Assembly: GCF_042665525.1 (NCBI RefSeq)
Contig: NZ_JBHTCQ010000002.1
Coordinates: forward strand, 682,001-746,000
Direction of reading: 5' to 3'
DNA: 64,000 bases
From: Allobogoriella alba
Lineage (GTDB): Bacteria; Actinomycetota; Actinomycetes; Actinomycetales; Actinomycetaceae
Shown here: positions 17,003 to 27,561 of the stretch, in pieces
How the letters are laid out: each line of letters opens with the position of its first letter
How positions within the stretch are numbered: the first letter of the stretch is position 1
Notes under the pieces: model-generated
Database searches by the model: none
The model's input: the letters and a program-made list of their open reading frames with translations, nothing else
What the model was told of the DNA's origin: nothing
Translations under genes and position numbers: made by a program

Positions 17003-17671
17003 CTACGCAGAGACCGGGGCGGGTTCGCGACCGGCCACGAGGGGTGTGAGCGCGCTCACCAGCTCGGCGGCGAGATCGTCGGCGAGGTCGAGCGGGGTGA
17101 CCTGCCGGCCGGTCTCCACGCTGAGCGTGGTGACGTCGGCGTCGTCGATGCCGCACGGGATGATGCGGTCGTAGGCACTCAGGTCCGGGCAGGCGTTGAG
17201 GGCGATCCCGTGCATCGTCACGCCGCGCGCCACCCGCACCCCGACGGCGCACAGCTTGCGGTCCCGTCCGCGGGCGTCGGCGCGGACCCACACCCCGGAG
17301 CGTCCCTCGACGCGGCCGGCCTCCACGCCGTGACGGGCCGCGACGGCGATGACCGCCTCCTCGAGCGCTCGGACGTACGCGACGACGTCGATCGGCTCGG
17401 CGAGCCGCACGATGGGGTACGCGACGAGCTGTCCCGGGCCGTGCCAGGTGATGCGGCCGCCACGGTCGACGTCGACGACCTCGGTGCCGTCGGTCGGTCG
17501 CTCGGCACGCGAGGTGCGCTTGCCCGCGGTGTAGACACTCGTGTGCTCGAGGAGGAGCACCGTGTCCGGTCGGGCGCCGTCGACGACGGCGGTGTGGATC
17601 TCACGCTGGAGCTCCCAGCCGCGGTGGTAGTCGACGAGGCCCGAACCCAGGTCCACGCGCTGCAGCTCCAC
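17003..17671 (-). CDS. lipB: Octanoyltransferase
   Basis: Transfers octanoyl from acyl carrier protein to lipoyl domains. The 222-residue protein contains LLLEHTSVYTAGKRT, GGRITWHGPGQLVAYP (the LipB signature), KLCAVGVRVARGVTMHG with the catalytic Lys, and ALNACPDLSAYDRIIPCG with the catalytic Cys. The GTG at 17671 starts VELQRVDLG and has TACGAT (17678-17683) six bases upstream, so it is probably leaderless; longer readings of the frame are unconserved. It forms a unit with lipA. Confidence 0.95.
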   Translation of the reverse strand: MELQRVDLGSGLVDYHRGWELQREIHTAVVDGARPDTVLLLEHTSVYTAGKRTSRAERPTDGTEVVDVDRGGRITWHGPGQLVAYPIVRLAEPIDVVAYVRALEEAVIAVAARHGVEAGRVEGRSGVWVRADARGRDRKLCAVGVRVARGVTMHGIALNACPDLSAYDRIIPCGIDDADVTTLSVETGRQVTPLDLADDLAAELVSALTPLVAGREPAPVSA

Positions 17672-17795
17672 CCGCCGATCGTAACCCCGCTGCGCAGGAC
17701 CGGCCGGCCCGTACGAATTGCGGAGGTCCCGCAGCGACCTGACGATGAGCCGACCCGTCGACAGCACGGGCGTGTCATGAGGATCGGGACAACCC

Positions 17796-19940
17796 ATGAA
17801 GCGCAGGTCCGCCGCGTTGGTGGTGCTCCTCGTCGTGGCCTGGCTCGTGGTCGCCGCGTACGGCGGGCGGGCGCAGGGCACCCTCTCCGAGGTCCAGCAG
17901 AACGACGACGCCGCCTTCCTCCCGGACAGCGCCGAGTCGACCCGCGCGGCACGCCTCGCCGAGGAGTTCTCGCAGGGGACCACCTTGCCCGCCCTCGTCG
18001 TGCTGCGGCCGGCGGACGGCGCGACGGTGACGCCGGAGGACCTGGCCGAGGCCGGGGACCTGGCGGCCCGGATCCCCGAGCTGCCGATGCCCGGTGGGGG
18101 AACCCTCGCCGACTCGCTCACCGGCGACGTCCCGGTCGTGCCGGCCGAGGACGGCCGCGCCGTGATGCTGCCCGTGGCGCTCGACGGAGAGCTCGCGGAG
18201 GACCAGGTCGAGGGCGCGGAGGAGAGCCTCGCCGAGGTCGCCGTCGCCGAGCTGCGCGGACTAGCCGCGGAGCGGCTGCAGGGGACCGGTCTGGAGGCCT
18301 GGGTGACCGGCCCTGCCGGATTCGTGGCCGACCTCGTCTCGGCGTTCGGAGCAATCGACGGCATCCTGCTCGCCGTCGCGCTCGGCGTGGTGCTGCTCAT
18401 CCTCCTGGTCGTCTACCGCTCGCCGTTCCTGCCGTTCACCGTCCTGCTGACCGCGGTCTTCGGGCTCTGCGCGGCGGCCCTCGTCGTCAAGCCGCTCGCG
18501 GAGGCGGGGACGCTCGTCCTGAATGGCCAGAGCCAGGGGATCCTCTCGATCCTGGTCGTCGGGGCTGCCACCGACTACTCCCTGCTGCTGGTGGCCCGGT
18601 ACCGGGAGGAGCTGCACCGCCACGAGGCGCCGGCCGCCGCGATGCGCGCCGCCTGGCGGGCGTCGTGGGAGCCCGTCGCGGCCAGCGCCGGCACGGTCGT
18701 CGTCGGTCTGCTCTGCCTGCTCCTGTCGGACCTGCGGTCCAACTCCAGCCTCGGTCCGGTGGCGGCGATCGGCATCGTGTGCTCCGTCCTGGCCGCGCTG
18801 ACCCTGCTGCCGGCACTGCTCCTGCTCCCCGGACGCCGTGCCCGCCTCGTCTTCTGGCCCCGGGTCCCGCGGCGCCCCGACGACCCGGGGCTGCGGGGCC
18901 GGCACGCGGCCACCCGCCCGGACCTGTGGTCCAGGGTCGCGAACCTGGTGAGCATCCGCGCGCGGCCGGTGTGGGCCGGGACGGCGCTCGTGCTGCTCGC
19001 CGGCGCGGCGTTCGTGCCATCGCTGCGCGCCGACGGCACGAGCGAGAGCGACGTGTTCCTCGCCGAGGTGGGCTCGGTCACGGGGGAGGAGGTCCTCGCC
19101 GAGCACTTCCAGGCCGGTGCCGTCCAGCCCGCCGTCGTCCTGACCAGCGAGGGCACCGGCCAGCAGGTGGTCGACGTCGCGGGCCGGGTCGAGGGCGTGG
19201 GCTCGGTGCGGACCACCAGCTCCGAGGGCGAACCCCTCGTCGTCGACGGCACGGTGCAGGTCGAGGTCGTCACCGAGGACGCGGCCGAGACGCTGCGTGC
19301 GCTGGAGACGGTCGGCAGGTTGCGGACGGCCGTGCAGGAGGTCGCTCCGGAGGCCCTTGTGGGCGGGCCGGCGGCCGAGCGGCTGGACACGCAGGCCGCC
19401 GCCGCTCGGGACCTGCGCACCATCGTCCCGGTGGTGCTCGCGGCGATCGTCGTCCTGCTGGCGCTGCTGCTCCGAGCGGTCCTGGCACCGCTGGTGCTCC
19501 TCGTCGCCAACGTGCTCTCCTTCGGGGCCACGATGGGACTGAGCGCCGTCGTGTTCAACCACGTCCTCGACCTTCCCGGCGCGGACCCCACCGTGCCGCT
19601 GTACGGGTTCGTCTTCCTCGTCGCCCTGGGGATCGACTACTCGATCTTCCTCATGACGCGGGTCCGGGAAGAGTCGCTCGTGCACGGGACTCGCACCGGC
19701 ACACGGCGCGGGCTGGCGGCCACCGGTGGCGTCATCACCTCTGCGGGCCTGGTGCTGGCCGCGACGTTCAGTGCCCTGGCCGTGGTCCCGCTCCTGTTCC
19801 TCCTCCAGATCGCCTTCATCGTCGCGGTGGGTGTGCTCATCGACACGTTCGTGGTGCGGAGCCTGCTCGTGCCCGGCGCGGTGCACGACCTGGGCCGGCG
19901 CGTGTGGTGGCCGTGGCGGCGGGCCGTGCCTCCGGACTGA
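17796..19940 (+). CDS. MMPL/RND-type membrane transporter
   Basis: A 714-residue protein built of two repeats, each with one N-terminal helix, an extracellular domain, then five to six helices. The MMPL signature GAATDYSLLLVARYREE occurs in the first half and LGIDYSIFLMTRVREE in the second; the paired Asp-Tyr motifs are the proton-relay positions of the family. Such proteins export lipids, siderophores or drugs; the substrate here cannot be read from sequence. Only a weak SD (GAGGA, 12 bases away) precedes the ATG. The adjacent downstream gene encodes a kinase-like protein on the same strand. Confidence 0.92.
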   Translation: MKRRSAALVVLLVVAWLVVAAYGGRAQGTLSEVQQNDDAAFLPDSAESTRAARLAEEFSQGTTLPALVVLRPADGATVTPEDLAEAGDLAARIPELPMPGGGTLADSLTGDVPVVPAEDGRAVMLPVALDGELAEDQVEGAEESLAEVAVAELRGLAAERLQGTGLEAWVTGPAGFVADLVSAFGAIDGILLAVALGVVLLILLVVYRSPFLPFTVLLTAVFGLCAAALVVKPLAEAGTLVLNGQSQGILSILVVGAATDYSLLLVARYREELHRHEAPAAAMRAAWRASWEPVAASAGTVVVGLLCLLLSDLRSNSSLGPVAAIGIVCSVLAALTLLPALLLLPGRRARLVFWPRVPRRPDDPGLRGRHAATRPDLWSRVANLVSIRARPVWAGTALVLLAGAAFVPSLRADGTSESDVFLAEVGSVTGEEVLAEHFQAGAVQPAVVLTSEGTGQQVVDVAGRVEGVGSVRTTSSEGEPLVVDGTVQVEVVTEDAAETLRALETVGRLRTAVQEVAPEALVGGPAAERLDTQAAAARDLRTIVPVVLAAIVVLLALLLRAVLAPLVLLVANVLSFGATMGLSAVVFNHVLDLPGADPTVPLYGFVFLVALGIDYSIFLMTRVREESLVHGTRTGTRRGLAATGGVITSAGLVLAATFSALAVVPLLFLLQIAFIVAVGVLIDTFVVRSLLVPGAVHDLGRRVWWPWRRAVPPD

Positions 19941-19950
19941 GACGAGATCC

Positions 19951-19989
19951 GTCCACAGCGGCCAGGCACACCGGCGGGCCTGTGGACAA
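19951..19989. other. Inverted repeat containing an actinobacterial DnaA-box match
   Basis: GTCCACAG (19951-19958) and CTGTGGAC (19980-19987) form 8-bp arms around 21 bases, just after the MMPL stop. The right arm extends to TGTGGACAA (19981-19989), whose complement TTGTCCACA equals the actinobacterial DnaA-box consensus. A terminator stem or a DnaA site are both possible. Confidence 0.35.
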
Positions 19990-20028
19990 CGCCTGCGGCG
20001 CGCGGGGTGTACGTGGTTCTCTCCGGTC

Positions 20029-21366
20029 ATGAGCGTCACCGACCTGCTCACCAGGCGTCGCACCCGCGACCCGGGGCGGCCGGTCGTGCCCGGCTACGCA
20101 GTGCACGGGCCCGTCGGGTTCGGCGCGGCCGGGCCGACCTGGGGAGCCCGGGACGAGACCGGGCGGGCGGTGGTGATCTCCTTCGTCCGCCTGCCCCCGG
20201 GCGACCGTGGCGCGGCGCTGCTCCGACGGCTGGCCGCGTTGCGCTCCACCGTGCACCGCCACCTCCCGGGCGTCCGGGACGTCGTCGCGCTCGAGGACGG
20301 CCGTTGCGCGATGGTCACCGAGGAGGTGCCCGGCCCGACGCTGGCGACCGTGCGCACTGCCCGCGGCGACCTCAGTCCCGGGGCGGCCGGCCTCGTGCTG
20401 GCCGGGCTGGCGTCGGCGGTCGGCGGCCTGCACGAGAAGGGCGTCATCCACGGGGACGTCGCGCCCTCCAACGTGATCCTCACGGCCGAAGGGGTGCCGG
20501 TGCTCGTGGACCTCGTGGGCGACGTCACGCACGAGAAGGGCACGCCGGGCTTCGTGGCGCCCGAGCGTCGCGTGGGCGCTCCGGCCAGCACGGCGGCCGA
20601 CGTGTGGTCCCTCGCCGCCGTGGTGCGGTGGGCGAGCGGGGACCACCCGGACGTCACCCGTGCGCTGGCCGACGCCCTCTCGCCGGACCCGCGAGAGCGT
20701 CCCCGCGCGGCGGAGCTCGCTGCCCGGTGGACCACGCTCGGTGAGCCTGAGCAGGTCGAGCTGCCGTCCGTCGCAGACCTGGCGCAGGCAGGCCTGCGCG
20801 ACCGGTCCGCGACCACCCAGCTCGCCACCACCCGGCGGGCCCGTGGCAGGCATCGGCGGCAGACGGGTCGACGGCGTGCGGTCGCCGGGGCGGGCGCGGC
20901 CGTGGTGGCGGGCCTCGTGGCCACCGCCGGGGCGGCCACCGACTGGGCGAGCGGCACGGAGCAGGTCAGCGACGAACGGGCCGCCGCGGCGGTCACTGCG
21001 CTGCTCGCGGCGCGTGACGAGGCGCTGGCCGCCGGAGACGTCCGTGCGCTGCGGGAGCTCACCGTGCCGGAAAGCACCGCCGCGGCGCGCGACGCCGACC
21101 TCATGAGGGGCTTCGGTGACGCGGGCGTGCGACCGGACGGACTGCGCACGAGGGTCGAGCGTGTGCGCCTCCTCGATCGGGACGCATCGCTGGACGGACC
21201 CTGGCGGGCGGAGGTCGTCACGCGGCAGGAGGAGTACGTCCTGAGAGGGGCGGGTGAGGTCGACGGCACGGTCGTGCCTGGGCAGGAGCCGCGGTGCACC
21301 GTCCTGGAGATCGTCGGGCCGCGCTGGCAGGTGGCGGACGTGGCGGCGTGCCCCGGTGACGGCTGA
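20029..21366 (+). CDS. Membrane-anchored kinase-like protein, probably a pseudokinase
   Basis: A 445-residue protein. Residues about 22-250 follow the protein-kinase fold: a glycine loop GFGAAG (30-35), the catalytic-loop equivalent HGDVAPSN (141-148, HGD in place of HRD) and GTPGFVAPE in the activation segment. The VAIK lysine is replaced (VVIS, Ser51) and the DFG motif reads DLV (161-163). Loss of the ATP-anchoring Lys argues for weak or no phosphotransfer. A basic stretch, one membrane helix (about 285-305) and a roughly 135-residue outer domain follow. It may be a scaffold or sensor. It follows the MMPL gene by 88 bases on the same strand. Confidence 0.8.
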   Translation: MSVTDLLTRRRTRDPGRPVVPGYAVHGPVGFGAAGPTWGARDETGRAVVISFVRLPPGDRGAALLRRLAALRSTVHRHLPGVRDVVALEDGRCAMVTEEVPGPTLATVRTARGDLSPGAAGLVLAGLASAVGGLHEKGVIHGDVAPSNVILTAEGVPVLVDLVGDVTHEKGTPGFVAPERRVGAPASTAADVWSLAAVVRWASGDHPDVTRALADALSPDPRERPRAAELAARWTTLGEPEQVELPSVADLAQAGLRDRSATTQLATTRRARGRHRRQTGRRRAVAGAGAAVVAGLVATAGAATDWASGTEQVSDERAAAAVTALLAARDEALAAGDVRALRELTVPESTAAARDADLMRGFGDAGVRPDGLRTRVERVRLLDRDASLDGPWRAEVVTRQEEYVLRGAGEVDGTVVPGQEPRCTVLEIVGPRWQVADVAACPGDG

Positions 21367-21387
21367 GGCCCGGCACCAGTGGTGACG

Positions 21388-21425
21388 GCTGAGGCCCTGC
21401 AGCGGTGACGCTGCAGGGCCTCAGC
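21388..21425. terminator. Bidirectional terminator hairpin
   Basis: A perfect 16-bp stem: GCTGAGGCCCTGCAGC (21388-21403), loop GGTGAC, and its complement (21410-21425). It lies between the kinase-like gene (+) and sucB (-). The first 10-14 bases of the left arm also occur just upstream (about 21360), a small duplication. No T-run, as is common in actinobacteria. Confidence 0.75.
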
Positions 21426-21452
21426 CGAGTCGTGATCGGATCCGGGTGAGGA

Positions 21453-23276
<1,824 letters not shown>

Positions 23277-23300
23277 GTCCTGGAATCTCCTTCGATCGGG

Positions 23301-24680
23301 TCAGTTGTGGGAGTGCAGCGGCTTGCCGGCCAGGGCCAGTGCTGCCTCGCCCAGGGCCTCGTCCTGCGTCGGGTGGCCGTGGACCAGGGCGGCGACGTCC
23401 TCCGGGTAGGCCTCCCAGTTGACGATGAGCTGTCCCTCGCCGACCAGCTCGCCGAGCCGTGCGCCGAGCATGTGGACGCCGACGATCGGACCGTCCTGCT
23501 CGCGGACGAGCTTCACGAAGCCGGCGGTCTGGAGGATCTGGCTCTTGCCGTTGCCGCCCAGGTTGTACTCGAGGGTGACGACCTTGTCCTCGCCGTACGT
23601 CTCCTTGGCCTGTGCCTCGGTGAGACCCACGGAGGCGACGTTCGGCTCGCTGTAGGTGACGCGCGGGATGCCGGACTCCACGATCGGCGGGGGGTTCAGG
23701 CCCGCGATCTCCTCAGCGACGAAGATGCCCTGCTGGAAGCCGCGGTGGGCCAGCTGCAGACCCGGGACGATGTCGCCGACCGCGTAGACGTTGCCGACCC
23801 CGGTGTGCAGCCGCTCGTTCGTGAGGACGAAGCCGCGTTCCATCGGGATGCCCTGCTCGGCGTAGCCCAGGCCGTCGGTGGCCGGGCCGCGCCCGACCGC
23901 GACCAGCAGCAGGTCCGCCTGGTAGGTCTTGCCGTCCTGGGTGGTGACCGTCACGCCGTTCTCGTCCTGCTCCACGCCGGAGAACATCGTGCTGGTGTGG
24001 AAGGCGATCTTGCGCTTGCGGAACGCGCGCTCGAGCCCCTTCGAGAGGGCCACGTCCTCGTTCGGGACGAGGTTCGGCAGGCCCTCGAGGATCGTGACCT
24101 CGGTGCCGAAGGAGCTCCACAGCGAGGCGAACTCGACGCCGATGACGCCGCCGCCCAGCACGATCGCGCTCTGCGGGACGAAGTCGAGCTCGAGTGCCTG
24201 CTCGGAGGTGATGACGCGGCCGCCGATCTCGAGCCCGGGGAGGGTCTTGGAGTACGAGCCGGACGCGAGGATCACGTTCTTGCCGGTGTACCGCTTCCCG
24301 TCCACCTCGACGGTGTCGGGGGAGACCAGCGTGCCCCAGCCCTGGATGACCTCGACCTTCCGGGAGGAGACCAGGCCCTGCAGCCCCTTGTACAGACGGC
24401 CGACGATCCCGTCCTTGAAGCTGCTGACGCCGGACATGTCGATGCCGTCGAGGGTGCCCTTGATCCCGAAGACGTCGCTCTCGCGGATCGTGTCCGCCAC
24501 CTCGGCGGAGTGCAGCAACGCCTTGGTGGGGATGCAGCCACGGTGCAGGCATGTCCCGCCCACCTTGTCGGCCTCGACCATGGCGACGGACATGCCGAGC
24601 TCGGCGGCACGCAGCGCCGCCGCGTAACCCCCGCTCCCGGCACCCAGGATGACGATGTCGTACTCCTGCGATTCAGCCAC
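23301..24680 (-). CDS. lpdA: Dihydrolipoyl dehydrogenase (E3)
   Basis: FAD enzyme that re-oxidises dihydrolipoamide with NAD+. The 459-residue protein begins YDIVILGAGSGGYAAALRAAE (FAD-binding), has the redox disulfide GGTCLHRGCIPTKAL, the NAD-binding VLGGGVIGVEFAS, the FAD motif VGNVYAVGDIVPGLQLAHRG and the C-terminal active-site HGHPTQDEALGEAAL. SD GAGGAGAGG precedes the start. It is first in an operon with sucB; no E1 gene is present in the window. Confidence 0.97.
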   Translation of the reverse strand: MAESQEYDIVILGAGSGGYAAALRAAELGMSVAMVEADKVGGTCLHRGCIPTKALLHSAEVADTIRESDVFGIKGTLDGIDMSGVSSFKDGIVGRLYKGLQGLVSSRKVEVIQGWGTLVSPDTVEVDGKRYTGKNVILASGSYSKTLPGLEIGGRVITSEQALELDFVPQSAIVLGGGVIGVEFASLWSSFGTEVTILEGLPNLVPNEDVALSKGLERAFRKRKIAFHTSTMFSGVEQDENGVTVTTQDGKTYQADLLLVAVGRGPATDGLGYAEQGIPMERGFVLTNERLHTGVGNVYAVGDIVPGLQLAHRGFQQGIFVAEEIAGLNPPPIVESGIPRVTYSEPNVASVGLTEAQAKETYGEDKVVTLEYNLGGNGKSQILQTAGFVKLVREQDGPIVGVHMLGARLGELVGEGQLIVNWEAYPEDVAALVHGHPTQDEALGEAALALAGKPLHSHN

Positions 24681-24858
24681 GTACCTCTCCTCGAGTGCGC
24701 GAGATCAACCCTACGGGTTCAGTGTCAGCGAAGTGTCGCCGGTCATTGTTCCACCCGGTCGGCCGGGCGTCGCATCCGGCCGCGTTCCGCGCCGTGCGGT
24801 ATCTCACACGCCAGGCGTCACCGGTCCGTCGGGCGGTGGCCGACCGTACCGTGAAGGC

Positions 24859-25194
24859 ATGGGCCTGTTCACGAGGTGGGGTCACCGACGTCGTGCGCGC
24901 GCGACGTCGCCACGTGCCGAGGACCGTGCCGCGCGGGAGCGGACGCTGACCCACTTCCGGGAGTTCGTCGCCACACGGAAGGGCGTCGAGGCCTACGTCG
25001 AGCCGGCGACGGCGAACGACCCGGTCACCGTCGTGCTCGTCGCCACGACGGGGGAGTGGACCCGGCGCCGGGTTCCGGACGCGCCGTCCGGCTTCGCCCT
25101 CGCGCGTGAGCTCGGAGTGCCCGCGTACGACGTGCTGCGCACCGGGTACCCGCCGCGCATGCGGCGATGGAGCTCGCAGAACCGGCACCGCTGA
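24859..25194 (+). CDS. Small conserved-looking protein, unknown function
   Basis: A 111-residue basic protein: an Arg-rich N-terminus (MGLFTRWGHRRRARA), then RTLTHFREFVATRKGVEAYVEP, VTVVLVATTGEWTRRRVP, GFALARELGVPAYDVLRTGYPPRMR. The alternating strand-like segments and PAYDV ending suggest a compact alpha/beta domain, but no function is recognised. TACCGT (24847-24852) lies six bases before the ATG, supporting a leaderless start. It is convergent with pepA (14-base gap) and divergent from lpdA. Confidence 0.75.
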   Translation: MGLFTRWGHRRRARATSPRAEDRAARERTLTHFREFVATRKGVEAYVEPATANDPVTVVLVATTGEWTRRRVPDAPSGFALARELGVPAYDVLRTGYPPRMRRWSSQNRHR

Positions 25195-25208
25195 GCCGCC
25201 GGTCTGGG

Positions 25209-26711
25209 TCAGCGGGAGCCGGCGGCCTCGAGGAGGCCGAGAAGCGTGCGGACCCCCATGCCCGTTCCGCCCTTCGGGGTGTACCCGTAGGGCCCGGACT
25301 CGTTGAAGGCCGGGCCTGCGACGTCGAGGTGGGCCCACGGAACCTCACCCACGAACTCCTTGAGGAAGAGGCCCGCCGTCAGCATGCCGCCCTCCCGGCC
25401 GCCGACGTTGGCGATGTCCGCGACGGCGGAGTCCAGCGAGGCGCGCAGCTCCGGCGGCAGCGGCATCGGCCAGAGCTGCTCCCCGGCCTCGTCACCGGCC
25501 GAGACGACGGCGGAGCGGACCTCGTCGTCGCCCATGACACCGGCGACCCGGGACCCGAGCGCGACGACCTGCGCACCGGTGAGCGTCGCGACGTCCAGGA
25601 CGGCGTCCGGCTTCTCCTCGACGGCCGCGACGAGCGCGTCGGCCATGACGAGACGGCCCTCCGCGTCGGTGTTGAGTACCTCGACGGTGGTGCCGCCCCG
25701 CATCGTGACGACGTCCGACGGGCGCTGGGCGCCACCGCCGGGCATGTTCTCCGCCAACGCCAGCCAGCCGGTCACCTTGACGGGCAGGTTCAGCGCCGCG
25801 GCGGCGAGCACGGCGTGCAGGACGGTGGCGGCGCCCGCCATGTCGTCCTTCATGTTCTCCATGCTCTTGGCCGGCTTGAGCGACAGGCCGCCGGAGTCGA
25901 ACGTGATCCCCTTGCCGACGAGCGCGTAGTGGGCGCGGGGACGGGTCGGGGAGTGGACCACCTTGACGAGGCGGGGCGGACGGGAGCTGCCCTGGCCGAC
26001 CCCGAGGATCCCGCCGTAGCCGCCGGCGGCGAGCTGCTTCTCGTCCAGGACCGTGACCGAGACCTTCGACCCCTTCGCGGCGGACCGCGCGGCGTCGGCG
26101 AACGAGCCGGGGAAGAGGTGCTTGGGCGAGGCGTTGACGAGGTCGCGGGTGCCTCGGACCGCGTCCGCGACGACGACGGCCCGGGCGAGCGCGGCCTTCG
26201 CGTCCTTGGTCTTCGCGACAGGGGAGGCAAGCTGGAGGCGGGCCACCGGAGCCGGGTCGGAGCTGCGGTAGGCGTCGAAGCGGTAGGCGCCCATGAGCGC
26301 GCCCTCCGCAACGGCGGCCAGGCCGACGGTGTCGCCCGCCGGAAGGGCGAGCACGGCGGTGTCGGTGCCGGCCAGGGCGCGGGTGGCGGCACCGGCGGCG
26401 CGGCGGAGTGCCTCCGGGGCCGGGGTGTCGGACGTGCCCTCCAGCGGGCCGACGCCGGTGAGCACGACGACGCTGGCGGCGACGCCGTCGGGGGCGGGGA
26501 CCCGGACGACCTCGTCGGCCTTGCCCGTCACGCCGAGCACCGGCAACAGGTCCGTCAGGCGGGACAGCGCCTTCGACCCGAGCGCGGAGGACAGGATCCG
26601 CGGCGCTGAGTCCTTCTTCGACCCGGCCTTCGTGCCGGGCGCGACGGCGACCACGATGGCGTCGGCGCTGGTCTTGGCTGGGTCCTTGGCGATGAGCTCG
26701 ATGTCCGTCAC
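25209..26711 (-). CDS. pepA: Leucyl aminopeptidase (M17)
   Basis: Cytosolic two-metal aminopeptidase. The 500-residue protein has an N-terminal macro-like domain and a C-terminal catalytic domain with VGKGITFDSGGLSLKP, MKDDMAGAATV and the signature NTDAEGRLVMADAL, which supplies metal-binding Asp and Glu. The GTG start is preceded by TAGCAT (26720-26725) at eight bases and no SD. The promoter lies back to back with that of the divergent membrane-protein gene at 26750. Confidence 0.95.
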   Translation of the reverse strand: MTDIELIAKDPAKTSADAIVVAVAPGTKAGSKKDSAPRILSSALGSKALSRLTDLLPVLGVTGKADEVVRVPAPDGVAASVVVLTGVGPLEGTSDTPAPEALRRAAGAATRALAGTDTAVLALPAGDTVGLAAVAEGALMGAYRFDAYRSSDPAPVARLQLASPVAKTKDAKAALARAVVVADAVRGTRDLVNASPKHLFPGSFADAARSAAKGSKVSVTVLDEKQLAAGGYGGILGVGQGSSRPPRLVKVVHSPTRPRAHYALVGKGITFDSGGLSLKPAKSMENMKDDMAGAATVLHAVLAAAALNLPVKVTGWLALAENMPGGGAQRPSDVVTMRGGTTVEVLNTDAEGRLVMADALVAAVEEKPDAVLDVATLTGAQVVALGSRVAGVMGDDEVRSAVVSAGDEAGEQLWPMPLPPELRASLDSAVADIANVGGREGGMLTAGLFLKEFVGEVPWAHLDVAGPAFNESGPYGYTPKGGTGMGVRTLLGLLEAAGSR

Positions 26712-26719
26712 GGTCAGCG

Positions 26720-26743
26720 ATGCTATCCCGACGGCGGTAGGCT
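26720..26743. promoter_or_regulatory. Back-to-back -10 boxes for pepA and the 26750 operon
   Basis: TAGCAT on the minus strand (26720-26725) serves pepA. TAGGCT on the plus strand (26738-26743) lies six bases from the GTG at 26750. Only 38 bases separate the two start codons, leaving no room for leaders. Confidence 0.55.
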
Positions 26744-26749
26744 CCCGGG

Positions 26750-27103
26750 GTGCTCGCCTGTGTCCTGACCGCTGCGGCGCTCAGCGGCCTGCTGGGGGTG
26801 TGGGCGCTCTGGTACGTGGTGCGTGGGCGTCCCGTCCTGTTCAAGCAGCTCGTCGGGGCGGCGGTCGTGGAGGTCGCGCTCGTGGCCCAGCTCGTCGCGG
26901 CGCTCGTCGCGACCGGCGCGGGCGCGAGTCCCACCGAGCCGTGGACCTTCTGGGGGTACGTCATCACCGCACTCTTCCTGCTGCCGGTCGCCGCCGTCTG
27001 GGCGATGGCCGACCGCACGCGCACGAGCTCGCTCGCCCTGCTCGTCGTGTGCGTGGCCCTGGTGGCGATGCAGGCCCGCATCTGGCAGGTCTGGGCGGCA
27101 TGA
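26750..27103 (+). CDS. Membrane protein, four helices, unknown function
   Basis: A 117-residue hydrophobic protein with about four helices (LTAAALSGLLGVWALWYVV, AAVVEVALVAQLVAALVA, GYVITALFLLPVAAVWAM, SLALLVVCVALVAMQ). Topology resembles small actinobacterial membrane proteins found upstream of a second membrane protein in the same operon. Leaderless GTG start with TAGGCT at six bases. Its stop overlaps the next start (ATGA), so translation is coupled. No function assigned. Confidence 0.75.
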   Translation: MLACVLTAAALSGLLGVWALWYVVRGRPVLFKQLVGAAVVEVALVAQLVAALVATGAGASPTEPWTFWGYVITALFLLPVAAVWAMADRTRTSSLALLVVCVALVAMQARIWQVWAA

Positions 27104-27561
27104 GCAGCGGCGACGACGAGCCGGTGCGCACCACACCGGCCGAGGACACCCGGCGGCCGGCGTACGGGCTGGGCCGGGTCCTGATCCTCGTCTACGGGAT
27201 CTTCGCGCTCGCGGCGTCCGCCCGGGCGACGGTGCAGCTGATCGCGCGGGCGAGCGAGGCGCCCGTCGCCTACGGACTCTCCGCGCTGGCGGGGGCGGTG
27301 TACATCGCGGCGACGGTCGCGCTCGCCCACAACGGCCGGCGCATGCGACGCCTGGGTTGGACCGCGGTGCTGTTCGAGCTCGTCGGAGTGGTGGCCGTGG
27401 GAACCCTCAGCCTGCTGGAGCCACAGCTCTTCCCCGACGACACCGTGTGGAGCCGGTACGGCGCCGGCTACGGGTACGTGCCGGCCGTGCTGCCGCTGCT
27501 GGGCATCGCCTGGCTGTGGCACAGCGCGCCGGCCCGGATCGCCGCCCGGAGCGACCGGTGA
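27100..27561 (+). CDS. Membrane protein, four helices, unknown function
   Basis: A 153-residue protein: a polar N-terminus of about 25 residues, then four helices from GRVLILVYGIFALAAS to VPAVLPLLGIAWLW. The ATG overlaps the previous stop by four bases, and its own TGA overlaps the GTG of pyrD (GTGA). Being sandwiched in a translationally coupled operon with pyrD argues that it is real and co-regulated with pyrimidine synthesis. The function itself is unknown. Confidence 0.78.
   Translation: MSSGDDEPVRTTPAEDTRRPAYGLGRVLILVYGIFALAASARATVQLIARASEAPVAYGLSALAGAVYIAATVALAHNGRRMRRLGWTAVLFELVGVVAVGTLSLLEPQLFPDDTVWSRYGAGYGYVPAVLPLLGIAWLWHSAPARIAARSDR

Noticed and set aside
16421..20032. 1203-codon plus-strand frame across lipA, lipB and the MMPL gene
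   Set aside because: It runs through three well-defined genes in another frame and shows only compositional repeats.
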